This document shows, one piece after another, positions 44,924-55,170 of a DNA stretch of 64,000 nucleotides; within the stretch, counting starts at the first letter, position 1; every line of letters begins with the position of its first letter. The DNA comes from Myxococcales bacterium (lineage in GTDB: Bacteria; Myxococcota_A; Bradymonadia; UBA7976; UBA1532): positions 186,001 through 250,000 of the forward strand of contig JACKDN010000010.1 of the NCBI GenBank assembly GCA_020633465.1. Direction: 5' to 3'. A model generated the notes under the pieces. That model searched no databases, had not been told where the DNA came from, and worked only from the letters and a program-made list of their open reading frames with translations. The position numbers and the translations under genes were made by a program.

Positions 44924-46195
44924 ATGGCCCGCCCCCGCTTCCTCGACGACCTCGCCACGCTCGACCGCGACGCGCGCATCCGGGTGCTGGGGCTGGGGGT
45001 CGTGGCCTTCTTCATCCTGGCCAGCTACGAGCTGGTGCGATCGCCGGTCGAGGCCATCTTCAGCCTGCACCACCCGGCCGCGGGCGAGGCGTGGGTGCTG
45101 CTGGCGGTGGGCCTCGGCGCGGCGGTCGCGGTCGGCCTCTACGCCCCGCTGACCGCGCGCTTCGACCTGCTGACCCTGCTGGGCGGGGCCGCGATCGTGA
45201 GCGGCGGCGCCCTGGCCGGCCTGATGGCGCTGTACGGGGCGGGCGAGCACGTGGTGACGCCCTACCTGCTGTACGTCTGGAAGGACGTCTACATCGTCGT
45301 CGTGCTCGAGGTGTTCTGGAGCTTCGCGAACACGGTGTTCCCGCTGCGCTCGGCCCGGTGGGTGTACGGGTGGCTGCTGGCCTTCGGCTCGTTCGGCGCG
45401 GGCTTCGGCCTGTACGTGGGGGGGCTGCTGCGCGAGTCGGTGGGCAGCGTCGAGCGGCTGTGGGCGGTGCTGCCCGCCCTGGGGCTGGCCTGGGCCGGCG
45501 CGGCGCTGCTGCGGCGCCAGCCGGGCGGGGGCGCGCCGACGCCGGTGCCGCCGGTCGAGGGCAAGCCGCGCGCCTCGCTGCTCGAGGGCGTGCGCGTCGT
45601 GCGGCAGAGCCCTTACCTGTCCGCGGTGCTGGCCATGGTGTTCACCATCCAGCTCGTGGTGGCGCTGGTCGACTTCGCCTTCAAGGTGCGCCTGCGCGAG
45701 AGCTTCCCCGATCTGGACGCCCGCACCGCGTCGCTCGACGCCGTCTACGCGTGGGTGAACTACGCGTCGCTGAGCCTGCAGGTGTGCACCGGCGTCGTGC
45801 TGAAGGCCATCGGCGTGACGGGCGTGCTGGTGGGCATCCCGGCGCTGATCGCCTTCACCGTCGGGGCGATGGCGGTCGTGCCCACCTTCGCGGTGTCGGC
45901 CGTCGCGAAGGTGGCCGGCAAGGCCTTCGACTACAGCCTGTTCCGGGCGGCGAAGGAGCTGCTGTACCTGCCGCTGAGCTATGCCGAGAAGACGCAGGGC
46001 AAGGCGGTGGTGGACATGCTGACCTACCGCGTCGCCAAGAGCGCGGCGGCCGCCCTGCTGCTGGGGCTGGTGGCGCTGGACGCGACGCGCTGGGTGCCGC
46101 ACCTGGCCTTGGCGCTGGTGGTCGGCTGGCTGGTGCTGGCGGCGCTGATCGCGCGGCGCTACCGGGCGCGCGTCGGCGACACCGAGGCCGCGTAG
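44924..46195 (+). CDS. Npt1/Npt2-type (ATP/ADP translocase-like) membrane transporter
   Basis: A 423-residue protein with about eleven hydrophobic helices. The C-terminal half reads ALVDFAFKVRLRESFPD, LSLQVCTGVVLK, and AAKELLYLPLSYAEKTQGKAVVDMLTYRVAKS, which is the pattern of the Npt nucleotide-transporter family. The family includes the ATP/ADP exchangers of plastids and of intracellular bacteria, but free-living relatives exist whose substrate is not known. No host-association genes are in view. It ends 37 bases inside the convergent six-cysteine gene. Confidence 0.82.
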   Translation: MARPRFLDDLATLDRDARIRVLGLGVVAFFILASYELVRSPVEAIFSLHHPAAGEAWVLLAVGLGAAVAVGLYAPLTARFDLLTLLGGAAIVSGGALAGLMALYGAGEHVVTPYLLYVWKDVYIVVVLEVFWSFANTVFPLRSARWVYGWLLAFGSFGAGFGLYVGGLLRESVGSVERLWAVLPALGLAWAGAALLRRQPGGGAPTPVPPVEGKPRASLLEGVRVVRQSPYLSAVLAMVFTIQLVVALVDFAFKVRLRESFPDLDARTASLDAVYAWVNYASLSLQVCTGVVLKAIGVTGVLVGIPALIAFTVGAMAVVPTFAVSAVAKVAGKAFDYSLFRAAKELLYLPLSYAEKTQGKAVVDMLTYRVAKSAAAALLLGLVALDATRWVPHLALALVVGWLVLAALIARRYRARVGDTEAA

Positions 46196-46719
46196 AGGCG
46201 GGGCAGCAGGCCCGGGAAGGTCGGCTCGCCGGCCACCCGCCAGCCGTCGTCGGTGGCGGCGACCGTCACGAAGTCCTCGTCGGCCCCGCAGCGCAGCCGC
46301 AGGCGGCGCTGGCTGCCCGCCTCGAGCACCTCGACCACGCGGCACTCGGGCACCCGCGCCAGCACGCGCAGCAGCCCGGCGCGGACGCGCTCGGGCGTGC
46401 ACTCGGGCGCCTCGAAGCCCGCGCAGGGATCCTCGCCGCGCCGCGCCGCGCTGGCCAGCGCCCACTTCGACCGCGAACCGTCGAAGCGGGCGTCGATGCA
46501 GGCCAGGCGGCGGCAGCCGCGCAGGCCCGCCGCCGCCACGCCCGGGTGCAGCGACGCCAGGCCGCCGTCGGCGCCGCCCGCCGCCACCGCCGCCTGCAGA
46601 TCCTCGAACGCCGCCGCGTAGTCGGCCGCCTGGCCGCGGACCCACCACACGACCGCCAGCACCGCCAGGCCGGCCACCTGGAGCACCAGCAACACCTTCA
46701 CGGCTGCCTTCAGCTGCAC
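46159..46719 (-). CDS. Single-pass membrane protein with six conserved cysteines (paralog B)
   Basis: A 186-residue protein with an N-terminal membrane helix (VLLVLQVAGLAVLAVVWWV) and a soluble domain expected outside. It shares with the protein at 36847-37440 the cysteine pattern (here C-x4-C-x24-C-x7-C-x18-C-x17-C), the tryptophan in SKWALAS, the DPCAGF/DRCAGY and VRAGLLRVLARV/VVQSLTRVLRDA stretches, and the closing GEPTFPGLLPRLYA. No known domain is recognised. The stop overlaps the transporter gene by 37 bases. Unlike paralog A it is upstream of nothing obvious. Both copies keep all six cysteines. Confidence 0.7.
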   Translation of the reverse strand: MQLKAAVKVLLVLQVAGLAVLAVVWWVRGQAADYAAAFEDLQAAVAAGGADGGLASLHPGVAAAGLRGCRRLACIDARFDGSRSKWALASAARRGEDPCAGFEAPECTPERVRAGLLRVLARVPECRVVEVLEAGSQRRLRLRCGADEDFVTVAATDDGWRVAGEPTFPGLLPRLYAASVSPTRAR

Positions 46720-46799
46720 CCGGACGACCCTACCCGACGGCCGCGGGCGACGATACAGTGCGTGCCGGGTGCGGGCGAAGGGGTCGAGAGGGGCGGCGC

Positions 46800-47708
46800 G
46801 TGAGTCGACTGGACGACATCGAGATCTTCACCCGCGTGGTCGACGCCGGCGGCTTCTCGGCGGCCGCGCGCGCCATGGGCGTGTCGAAGTCGCACGTCAG
46901 CAAGCGGGTGCGGGCGCTCGAGGCGCGGCTCGACACGCAGCTGTTGCGCCGCAGCACCCGCCAGCTCGATCTCACCGAGGTGGGCGAGGCCTTCTACGTG
47001 CGCACCACCAAGGTGCTGGCCGATCTGCAGGCCGCCGAGGAGACCGTGGCGGCGCTGCAGGGGCGGCCGATGGGCACGCTGCGCCTGTCGGTGCCGGTCT
47101 CGTTCGGGCTGCGCTACCTGGCCGACGCCGTCGCCGACTTCCTGCAGGCGCACCCGCAGCTGGACGTCGACATGGCCTTCGAGGATCGAAAGGTGCACCT
47201 GCTCGAGGAGGGCTACGATCTGGCCATCCGGGTGGGCAGCCTGCCCGACAGCAGCCTCATGGGGCGCCGGCTGGCGGCGATGCCGGGGGCCATCTTCGGG
47301 GCGCCGGCCTTCTTCGAGCGCCACGGCCGGCCCGAGCACCCCAACGACCTGCGCGAGCTGCCCTGCCTGCTGTACAGCTACCAGGCGTCGGGCCGCGCCT
47401 GGAGCTTCCGCGACGCCGCCGGCGAGACGCTGCGGGTGCCCGTCGACGGCCCGCTGACCACCAACCACGGAGACGCGCTGCTCGCGGCGGCGCGGCGGGG
47501 CCTGGGCCTGACCTATGCCCCCGCGTTCCTGGCCTGCGCCGACGTGCGCAGCGGCGCGCTCGCGCCCTGCCTCGAGGCCTGGTGTCAGGACAACGGCGCG
47601 GTGTGGGCGGTGTACCCCCCGGCGCGGCACGTCGCGCCCAAGGTGCGCAGCTTCATCGACTTCCTCGTCGAGCGCTTCGCCGATCCCCCCTGGGGCGACG
47701 TGCTGTGA
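46800..47708 (+). CDS. LysR-family transcriptional regulator
   Basis: A 302-residue regulator. The N-terminal winged helix reads DIEIFTRVVDAGGFSAAARAMGVSKSHVSKRVRALEARL, typical of LysR proteins, and TQLLRRSTRQLDLTEVG follows. The effector-binding half begins near residue 90 (MGTLRLSVPVSFG) and includes YDLAIRVGSLPDSSLMGRRLA, a stretch common in the CrgA/DsdC-like subgroup. The GTG start at 46800 has GAGAGGGG upstream. It is convergent with the PhoR-like kinase, their stops abutting, and no divergent target operon lies beside it, so the regulon is unknown. Confidence 0.92.
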   Translation: MSRLDDIEIFTRVVDAGGFSAAARAMGVSKSHVSKRVRALEARLDTQLLRRSTRQLDLTEVGEAFYVRTTKVLADLQAAEETVAALQGRPMGTLRLSVPVSFGLRYLADAVADFLQAHPQLDVDMAFEDRKVHLLEEGYDLAIRVGSLPDSSLMGRRLAAMPGAIFGAPAFFERHGRPEHPNDLRELPCLLYSYQASGRAWSFRDAAGETLRVPVDGPLTTNHGDALLAAARRGLGLTYAPAFLACADVRSGALAPCLEAWCQDNGAVWAVYPPARHVAPKVRSFIDFLVERFADPPWGDVL

Positions 47709-49490
47709 TCAGCCGGCCGGGTCGTCCTCGGCGGGCGCCTCGCCGTCGGCGCCGGGCAGCGTGAGCCAGAAGACGGCGCCGTGCGGCGCGTTGCCCTCGA
47801 CGCCCACCGCGCCCTCCATGCTGGCCACCAGGTGCTTGACGATCGACAGGCCCAGGCCGGTGCCGCCCATGTGCTTGGCGCGGCCGGGATCGACCCGATA
47901 GAAGCGCTCGAAGATGCGCGGCCGGTGTTCGGGCGGGATGCCCGGCCCGTCGTCGCGCACCTCGACGCGCACGCGGTCGCCGTCGGGCCGCGCCACGAGC
48001 TCGACGTGCCCGGTCTCGGGCGTGTACTTCACCGCGTTCTCGAGCAGGTTGATCAGCACGTGCTCGAGGGCCTTCGCGTCGGCGCGCACCGCCAGCCCCG
48101 GATCGACGTGCACGTCGAGGCGCATCGACTTGTCCTCGAGCAGCTTCTCGACCGACTCGAGCGCGCGGCGCGCCACCACCCCCAGCGGGATGGTCTCGGG
48201 GTGCACGGGGAACTTGCCCGACTCGATGCGCGAGATGTCGAGCAGATCGCTCACCAGCGCGCGCAGGCGCTCGGCGTTGCGCAGCATGGCCTCGAGGAAC
48301 TGCGGGGCGCGCTTGCGGTCGTTGAGGGCGCCGTCGCGCAGGGTCTCGGCGTTGAGGCAGATGACGCTCACCGGCGTGCGCAGCTCGTGGCTGACGTTGG
48401 CGACGAAGTCGCGGCGCATCGTCTCGAGGCGGCGCAGCCGGGTGACGTCGTGCAGCACCATCACGATGCCCTCGTCGCCCCGCTGCGGCGTGATGCGCGC
48501 CTGCAGCTGCCGCCCCTCGAGCTCGATGTCGCGGGCCTCGGCGCGCCCGGTGAGCACGGGCGCGAGCGCGTCGCGCAGGGGCGGCGTCAGCGCGTCGAGC
48601 AGGGGCTGATCCTGCGGCGGCGCGTCCAGGCCCAACAGCTGCAGCCCGGCCCCGTTGATCAGCGTCACGCGGTGCTGCGCGTCCAGCGCGATGACCGCCT
48701 CGGCCATCGCCTCGAGGATGCCCTCGAAGCGATCGCGCTCGTTGGCCAGCGTCTCGACGACCTCCTCGAGGGCCGTGCCGAGGTGGGTCAGCGAGCTGGC
48801 GATGCCGGCGATCTCGTCGGGCGGCTGCGGCGGCGTCGGGCCCTCGGCGCCCGGCCCCTCGAGCATGCTGCGGGCGCTGGCCAGCAGCTCGCGCAGGCCC
48901 CGCGACAGCAGGTGCGAGGCGAGGAAGCTCATCACCAGCGCGACCATCAGCCCCACGAGGGACGCCACCAGCAGCATCCAGCGCATGCGGGTGACGACCT
49001 CGTCGACCTCCTCGAGGGCGGTGGCCACCCGGACGACGCCCGCCGCCCCCGCGGCGGTGAAGGGCACCGCGACGTACAGCATGTCGGTGTGCAGGGTGTC
49101 GCTGTGGCGGCGCGCGACGCCGGGGCTGCCCGCCTCCGCGGCCACCACCTCGGGGCGCCCGTCGTGCCGCTCGAGCTCGGCGATGGCGGGCAGGTCGAGC
49201 TGGCTGTCGGCCACCACGCGGCCGCCAGCGTCCAGCACCGTGACGCGGGCCTTCAGCGCGCCGCCCAGCCGCACCACCAGGGGCTGCACCGAGCCGGGGT
49301 CGAAGGGCAGCCCGGCCACCTCGAGGGCGGTGCGCGCCGCCTCGGCGCGGGTGGCCAGCTCGCCCTCCATGCGGTTGCGCAGCCAGCTGCGCAGCTGCAC
49401 CTCGAGGTACACCGCGCTGATGGCGCCGACGACGAGGATGAGCAGGACCGAGACGGTGAAGAGGCGGCCTCGGACGCCGAGCCGGGTCAC
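47709..49490 (-). CDS. PhoR-like membrane sensor histidine kinase
   Basis: A 593-residue two-helix kinase. TM1 is near residues 8-28 and TM2 near 170-192, with a periplasmic loop of about 140 residues between them. HAMP, then a PAS-like segment (FEGILEAMAEAVIALDAQHRVTLINGAG) precede the H-box MRRDFVANVSHELRTPVSVI. The catalytic domain has LINLLENAVKYTPE, VRDDGPGI, IFERFYRVD and GGTGLGLSIVKHLV. Its stop meets the LysR stop exactly. The start ATG overlaps the stop of the upstream response regulator (ATGA). PhoR/PhoB-like by architecture; no phosphate-uptake genes are adjacent, so the signal is not certain. Confidence 0.9.
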   Translation of the reverse strand: MTRLGVRGRLFTVSVLLILVVGAISAVYLEVQLRSWLRNRMEGELATRAEAARTALEVAGLPFDPGSVQPLVVRLGGALKARVTVLDAGGRVVADSQLDLPAIAELERHDGRPEVVAAEAGSPGVARRHSDTLHTDMLYVAVPFTAAGAAGVVRVATALEEVDEVVTRMRWMLLVASLVGLMVALVMSFLASHLLSRGLRELLASARSMLEGPGAEGPTPPQPPDEIAGIASSLTHLGTALEEVVETLANERDRFEGILEAMAEAVIALDAQHRVTLINGAGLQLLGLDAPPQDQPLLDALTPPLRDALAPVLTGRAEARDIELEGRQLQARITPQRGDEGIVMVLHDVTRLRRLETMRRDFVANVSHELRTPVSVICLNAETLRDGALNDRKRAPQFLEAMLRNAERLRALVSDLLDISRIESGKFPVHPETIPLGVVARRALESVEKLLEDKSMRLDVHVDPGLAVRADAKALEHVLINLLENAVKYTPETGHVELVARPDGDRVRVEVRDDGPGIPPEHRPRIFERFYRVDPGRAKHMGGTGLGLSIVKHLVASMEGAVGVEGNAPHGAVFWLTLPGADGEAPAEDDPAG

Positions 49491-50191
49491 TCGTCCACTT
49501 CGTCCGGGCGCGCCCGGAAGCGGTAGCCCACCCCGCGCACGGTCTCGATGTACTGCCCGGCCTCGCCCAGCTTCTCGCGCAGGCGCTTCACGTGCGTGTC
49601 GACCGTGCGGGTGGTGACCTCGGCCTGATAGCCCCAGACGTCGCTGAGCAGCATCTCGCGCGTCTGCACGCGGCCGCGGCGCGCGTGGAAGGTGGTCAGC
49701 AGGCGGAACTCGAGGGCGGTCAGCTTGACCTCCTCCTCGTCGACCCAGACGTGATGCCCCGGCGTGTCGATGCGCAGGCGGCCGAAGGTGATCTCGTCCT
49801 CGGACTCCTCGCCGGTGCGCGCCCGCCGCAGCACCGCGCGCACGCGCAGCAGCAGCTCGCGCAGGCTGAAGGGCTTGACCACGTAGTCGTCGGCGCCGAC
49901 CTCGAAGCCGACGACGCGGTCGATCTCCTCGCCCTTGGCGGTGACCATCATCACCGGCACGTCCTTGGTGCGCTCGTCGGCCCGCAGCTTGCGGCAGACC
50001 TCGGTGCCCGACATGTCGGGCAGCATCAGATCCAGCAGCACCAGATCCGGGATGGGCTCGACGAAGGCCTGCTCGATCGCCTCGGCGCCGGTCGACGCCG
50101 TGCGGGTGCGGAAGCCGTCACGCTCGATGTTGTAATCGAGCGTCATCAGCAGGTCCTTCTCGTCTTCCACGATGAGGATGAGTGCGCTCAT
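49487..50191 (-). CDS. OmpR/PhoB-family response regulator
   Basis: A 234-residue regulator. Receiver domain: ILIVEDEKD, DLVLLDLMLPDMSG (phospho-acceptor at residue 54), VMMVTAKGEE, DDYVVKPFSLREL. A winged-helix output domain follows from residue 130: LTALEFRLLTTFHARRGRVQTREMLLSDVWGYQAE and TRTVDTHVKRLREKLGEAGQYIETVRGVGYRF, the classic PhoB-type recognition region. It is transcribed just before its kinase, with which it overlaps by four bases. The 68 bases upstream separate it from the M16 genes. Confidence 0.93.
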   Translation of the reverse strand: MSALILIVEDEKDLLMTLDYNIERDGFRTRTASTGAEAIEQAFVEPIPDLVLLDLMLPDMSGTEVCRKLRADERTKDVPVMMVTAKGEEIDRVVGFEVGADDYVVKPFSLRELLLRVRAVLRRARTGEESEDEITFGRLRIDTPGHHVWVDEEEVKLTALEFRLLTTFHARRGRVQTREMLLSDVWGYQAEVTTRTVDTHVKRLREKLGEAGQYIETVRGVGYRFRARPDEVDE

Positions 50192-50259
50192 GACCGCCAG
50201 ACCCTATCCCGCCTCCATGACAATCGGGTGACGATCCGGCGCCTGCTCGGCGCCCCGCG

Positions 50260-51800
50260 TCACTTCGCGAACAGCTCGGCGGCCGGCACCACCCGCACCT
50301 GCTCGGGGCGGAAGCCGAGCGGCAGCGGAGCGACCTTCGCGTCCAGGTCGGTCACCTCGGGCGGCTTCGGCGAGGCGTACGTCTTGGGGCTGGGCGCGTC
50401 GGCCAGCACCGCGTCGGCGAAGGCCTGCGCGTCCTTCGTCACCACCACCACGGTCAGCGCGTCCGGTCGCAGGCGCCGGGCGATCACCTCGGCCACCGCC
50501 GGCGCGTCCAGCGTGGCCAGCGCCAGCGTCAGGCGCTCGGCCGCGGGCTGGTTCAGCCCGTAGAAGCGATCGTCGATCGCGTCGCCCAGGCGGCGCTGGT
50601 CGGTCTGGCGCTCGAGCCACACGTAGCCGGTGAGGAAGTCGCGCACGGCCGCCACGTCGGCCGCCGGCACGCCCTGGTCGTGCAGCGCGCGGAACAGCCA
50701 GGTCACCAGGCGCAGGGTGAAGTGGCGGTCCTCGTGAGGCACCGGGCGCACCCACAGCGACCAGAACTGATGGCGCCGGGGGATGTTGGTCAGGGCCAGG
50801 CGCTCCCAGCCCTCCTGCCGGAAGGCCTCGGCGTAGGCGTAGGTGCCGTAGTTCAGGCCGCGCTTCTCGCGCACCTGCTGGAACAGCACGCCGTGGAACT
50901 GCCGGTGCTGGCCGAAGTAGCTGGCCGCGAGGGCCAGCGCCGGGTAGTCGGGATCGGCGCGCGTGACCGGCAGGGTGTGGCCCAGCGCCATCGCGGTGGC
51001 GCCGGCGTTGGGCTGGTCGACGACGATCAGGCGCTGCGCGTCGGGCGGCGGGGGCGGCACGGTGGCCGGCAGATCGGCGACGGCGGGCAGCGCGGCGAGG
51101 TCGGCCCGCACCCGCTCGACGAGCGCGGCGTCGGCGGCCCCGCCCAGGCCCACGGTCAGCCGATCCCGCGCCAGCGCGCGGCGGCGGTGCGCCTTCAGGG
51201 CCTCCAGGGTCAGGCCGCTCAGCCCCGCTTCGGTGCCCAGCGCGGGGTGCGCGTAGGGCGTGCCCTCGAAGAGCGTCGCCTCGAGCACCAGCTTGGCGAG
51301 CGCCTCGTCGTCGCTGGTGCGCACCTGCTGGGTCAGCCGGGTCAGGGCCTGCGTCTTCAGCCGCTGGAAGTCCTCGGCGCCCAGGCGGGGGCGCAGCAGC
51401 ACGTCGCGGACGATCGGGTAGAAGCGGTCGACGTGATCGCGGTGGACCCGCGCGACGAAGGTGAGCAGCTCGCGATCGACCTGCACGTCGATCGAGGCCG
51501 CCCAGGGGTGCAGCGTGGCCAGCAGCGCCGGGTAGGTCAGCGCCTCGGTGCCGCCCTGGGCCATCAGGTGGCCCAGCAGCCAGGCGGCGCCCGCCTGCCC
51601 CGGCGGATCGTAGGCCGAGCCCGCGCGGAAGACGAAGCGCATCTCGACGATGGGGCTGCCGCTGGGCTGATGGACGACGGTCAGCGGCGCGGCCGGCGGC
51701 GCCGCGGTCGGCGTCGAGGCCGGCGTTTTCGGCGCGCCACCGCAGGCGCTCAGCGTGAGCGCGACGGCCAGGCCGGCCAGCACGATCGGGCGATGGAGGA

Positions 51801-51804
<4 letters not shown>
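50260..51804 (-). CDS. Lipoprotein M16-family peptidase homologue, non-catalytic
   Basis: A 514-residue M16 (pitrilysin-like) protein. It starts at a GTG overlapping the stop of the upstream M16 gene, followed by a lipoprotein signal (VLAGLAVALTLSACGG), so it is anchored in the membrane. M16 fold landmarks are kept (MRFVFRAGSAYDPPGQAGAAWLLGHLM, VREKRGLNYGTYAYAEA), but the zinc motif HxxEH is replaced by HLMAQGG, so it cannot cut. It likely pairs with the catalytic protein encoded directly upstream, as in other two-chain M16 enzymes. The catalytic and non-catalytic genes are translationally coupled. Confidence 0.87.
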
Positions 51805-53137
<1,333 letters not shown>

Positions 53138-53138
<1 letters not shown>

Positions 53139-54799
53139 CAATCCCACCGGCTCGTCACGTCGAGCGACCACCCGCGCAGCGCGCCCACGTCCTGGCGCGC
53201 CAGGTCCTGCACGGTCAGCGTCCAGGTGCCGTTGACGGTGTCGTCCATCGAGAAGCCGCGCACCGGCACGCGATCCAGCCGCAGGTCGTCGGCGCTGCCG
53301 CCGGCCCGGTCGTGCACCACCACGGTCTGGCCGTTCGGGTCGGTGAGCGTCACGCGCAGATCGCCGCGCCAGGTGTGCTCGATGGCCAGCGTCAGGTAGA
53401 CGTCGGTGGGCACCGTGGCCAGGCCGCGCACCACCGCGCCGACCTGGACGCCGTCGGCCGAGGCGTCGGGGATGTCGTGCGGCGCCTCGCCCACGAAGAC
53501 GCCCTGCATCCACGCAGGCACGCACTGCCCCTGCGGGCCATAGGCCAAGCCGGCGCAGACCAGCGCCGCGCCGCAGGGGCGGTCGGCGCCGCAGGCGGCC
53601 CCCTCGCCCGGCCGCGCGCTCACGTCCCGGCAGACGCCCTCGCCGTCGACGGCGCCCACGCAGCGTAGGCCGTCGGCGCAGGGCCGGTCGGCGCCGCACA
53701 CCGCGCCGCCCTCGACCGGCGGCGGCGCGTCCGGCACGCAGCTGCCATAGCTGCCCTCGGCGTCGCAGCGCGCGCCCGCGCCGCAGTCGTCGTCGAAGGC
53801 GCAGAAGCCGTGATCGAGCAGGCAGCGGTGCGCCGCGCCGCCGCGCGCGAAGGTCCAGCCGCAGCCCTCGCCCTGCCGCTCGCAGCGCGCCTGCGCCAGG
53901 CACTGGTACACCGGGCGCACGTCGCACAGGCTGACCACCTCGCGATCGGCGCACACCTGGCCGCTGCAGCCCCGCGGCTGGCAGACGCCGTCGTCCGCGC
54001 GCGGCGGCGCGCAGGTGTCGAGATCGACGCAGGCGTAGCAGCCCTGCTGATGCGCCAGCATCGTGCCGTCGGGGCAGACCGGCACCGCGCGGCGGCAGGT
54101 GATCGCGCGGCCGTCGTCGCAGGCGGTGTCGCGCGCGCACACGCCCGGGCCACCCGCGCCACCGTCGAAGGGGCGGCAGGCGCCGTTGACGCAGGCGTCG
54201 TCGCCGGGCGCGCCGCAGTCGGGCGCGCGGCAGGTGCCGCCGTCGTCGCCGAGATCGCAGCCGAGGCCGACGGCGCAGTCGGCGCTCTGGGCGCAGGCCT
54301 CACCCGCGGCGGCGCCGCGGCCGGCGCAGTGCACCTCGAGCGCGTAGCGGCCGCGCCCCACGCGCCCGTAGGTGGTGGCCAGCACCGTGTAGCGGCCGGC
54401 CCAGGGCAGCGCGACGCCGTCGAGGCAGCTGTCGTAGGTGCCCGGGCGGCAGTCGTCGTCGTAGTCGATCAGCCCGCCGCGCGGATCGAAGAGGGCCAGC
54501 AGGCTGTCGGTGACGCCGTCGGTCGCGCGCAGGTCGAGGTCGAGCGTCTGCCCCGGCCGGCCCTCGAAGGTCCAGGCGTGATAGCGGCGATCGGCGGCGA
54601 AGGCCCCCTCGACCGTGTCGCCGCAGGCCACCGCGCCCACCAGCGTCGGCTGCTGCAGCGAGTCGGCCTTGCCCACGCGGGCGGCCGCCGCCGCGGCGGG
54701 CAGATCGTCGATGCGCGGCGCCGGCTTGACGGCGTCGTCGGGCGCGCAGGCGCACGCCGCGATGGCCAGCATCCCCCCCAGGATGGCAGTGCGCGTCAT
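53138..54799 (-). CDS. Cys-rich lipoprotein with PPC-like and P (proprotein convertase) domains
   Basis: A 553-residue lipoprotein with lipobox-type signal (ILGGMLAIAACACAP). Residues 55-155 resemble a PPC domain (VEGAFAADRRYHAWTFEGRPGQTLDLDLRA... DSCLDG). The middle third is packed with cysteines in short Asp/Gly-rich modules. The last 95 residues are a P/Homo B domain (AVVRGLATVPTDVYLTLAIEHTWRGDLRVTL, NGTWTLTVQDLARQDVGALRGWSLDV), normally attached to subtilisin-like proteases; no catalytic domain is present here. It is cotranslated with two M16 peptidases. The 105-base gap upstream (54800-54904) starts a divergent gene. Role unknown. Confidence 0.85.
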
Positions 54800-54904
54800 G
54801 GTGTCCCTCCCATCGACGCAAGGGCGGGACCGTTGCGCACCCCCGCGCGGATTGCAAGCGACATCGGCGCGCGAGCGCGTACCCTGCGCGGCCAGGAGGT
54901 TCGG

Positions 54905-55138
54905 ATGCGACGTTTCTACTGGGACTACTACGGCCCGATGGCGGCCGGCACGGCGGCGCACTTCCACCGCCACCTCGACGACTTCCTCGCCGCCCGCGGC
55001 CTCGACGGCTGCCGCACGGGGGTCGAGACGCTGAGCCCGACCCACAGCGCGGCCTTCTGCGACACGCCCGAGGCGCACGACGCGGTGGTGTTGCAGGCGC
55101 TGCGTCCGCGCCGCGCCGCGCCGGCGCCGCCCGCTTGA
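54905..55138 (+). CDS. Small protein of 77 residues, function unknown
   Basis: Short protein with a strong ribosome binding site (AGGAGG six bases before the ATG). It reads as RRFYWDYYGPMAAGTAAHFHRHLDDFLAARGLDGC, with many aromatic and histidine residues and two cysteines, then a Pro/Ala tail. I recognise no domain. It lies between the Cys-rich lipoprotein, from which it diverges, and a MopE-like lipoprotein on the same strand. Codon use resembles the rest of the window, so it is probably a genuine gene. Confidence 0.65.
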   Translation: MRRFYWDYYGPMAAGTAAHFHRHLDDFLAARGLDGCRTGVETLSPTHSAAFCDTPEAHDAVVLQALRPRRAAPAPPA

Positions 55139-55170
55139 CCCGCGGCGGCGCCCTCGCCGAGCATGCCGCC

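Noticed and set aside
42583..46803. A 1406-codon open frame on the plus strand over the kinase, transporter and neighbours
   Set aside because: Antisense and out-of-frame reading of several clear genes; no ribosome binding site or domain.
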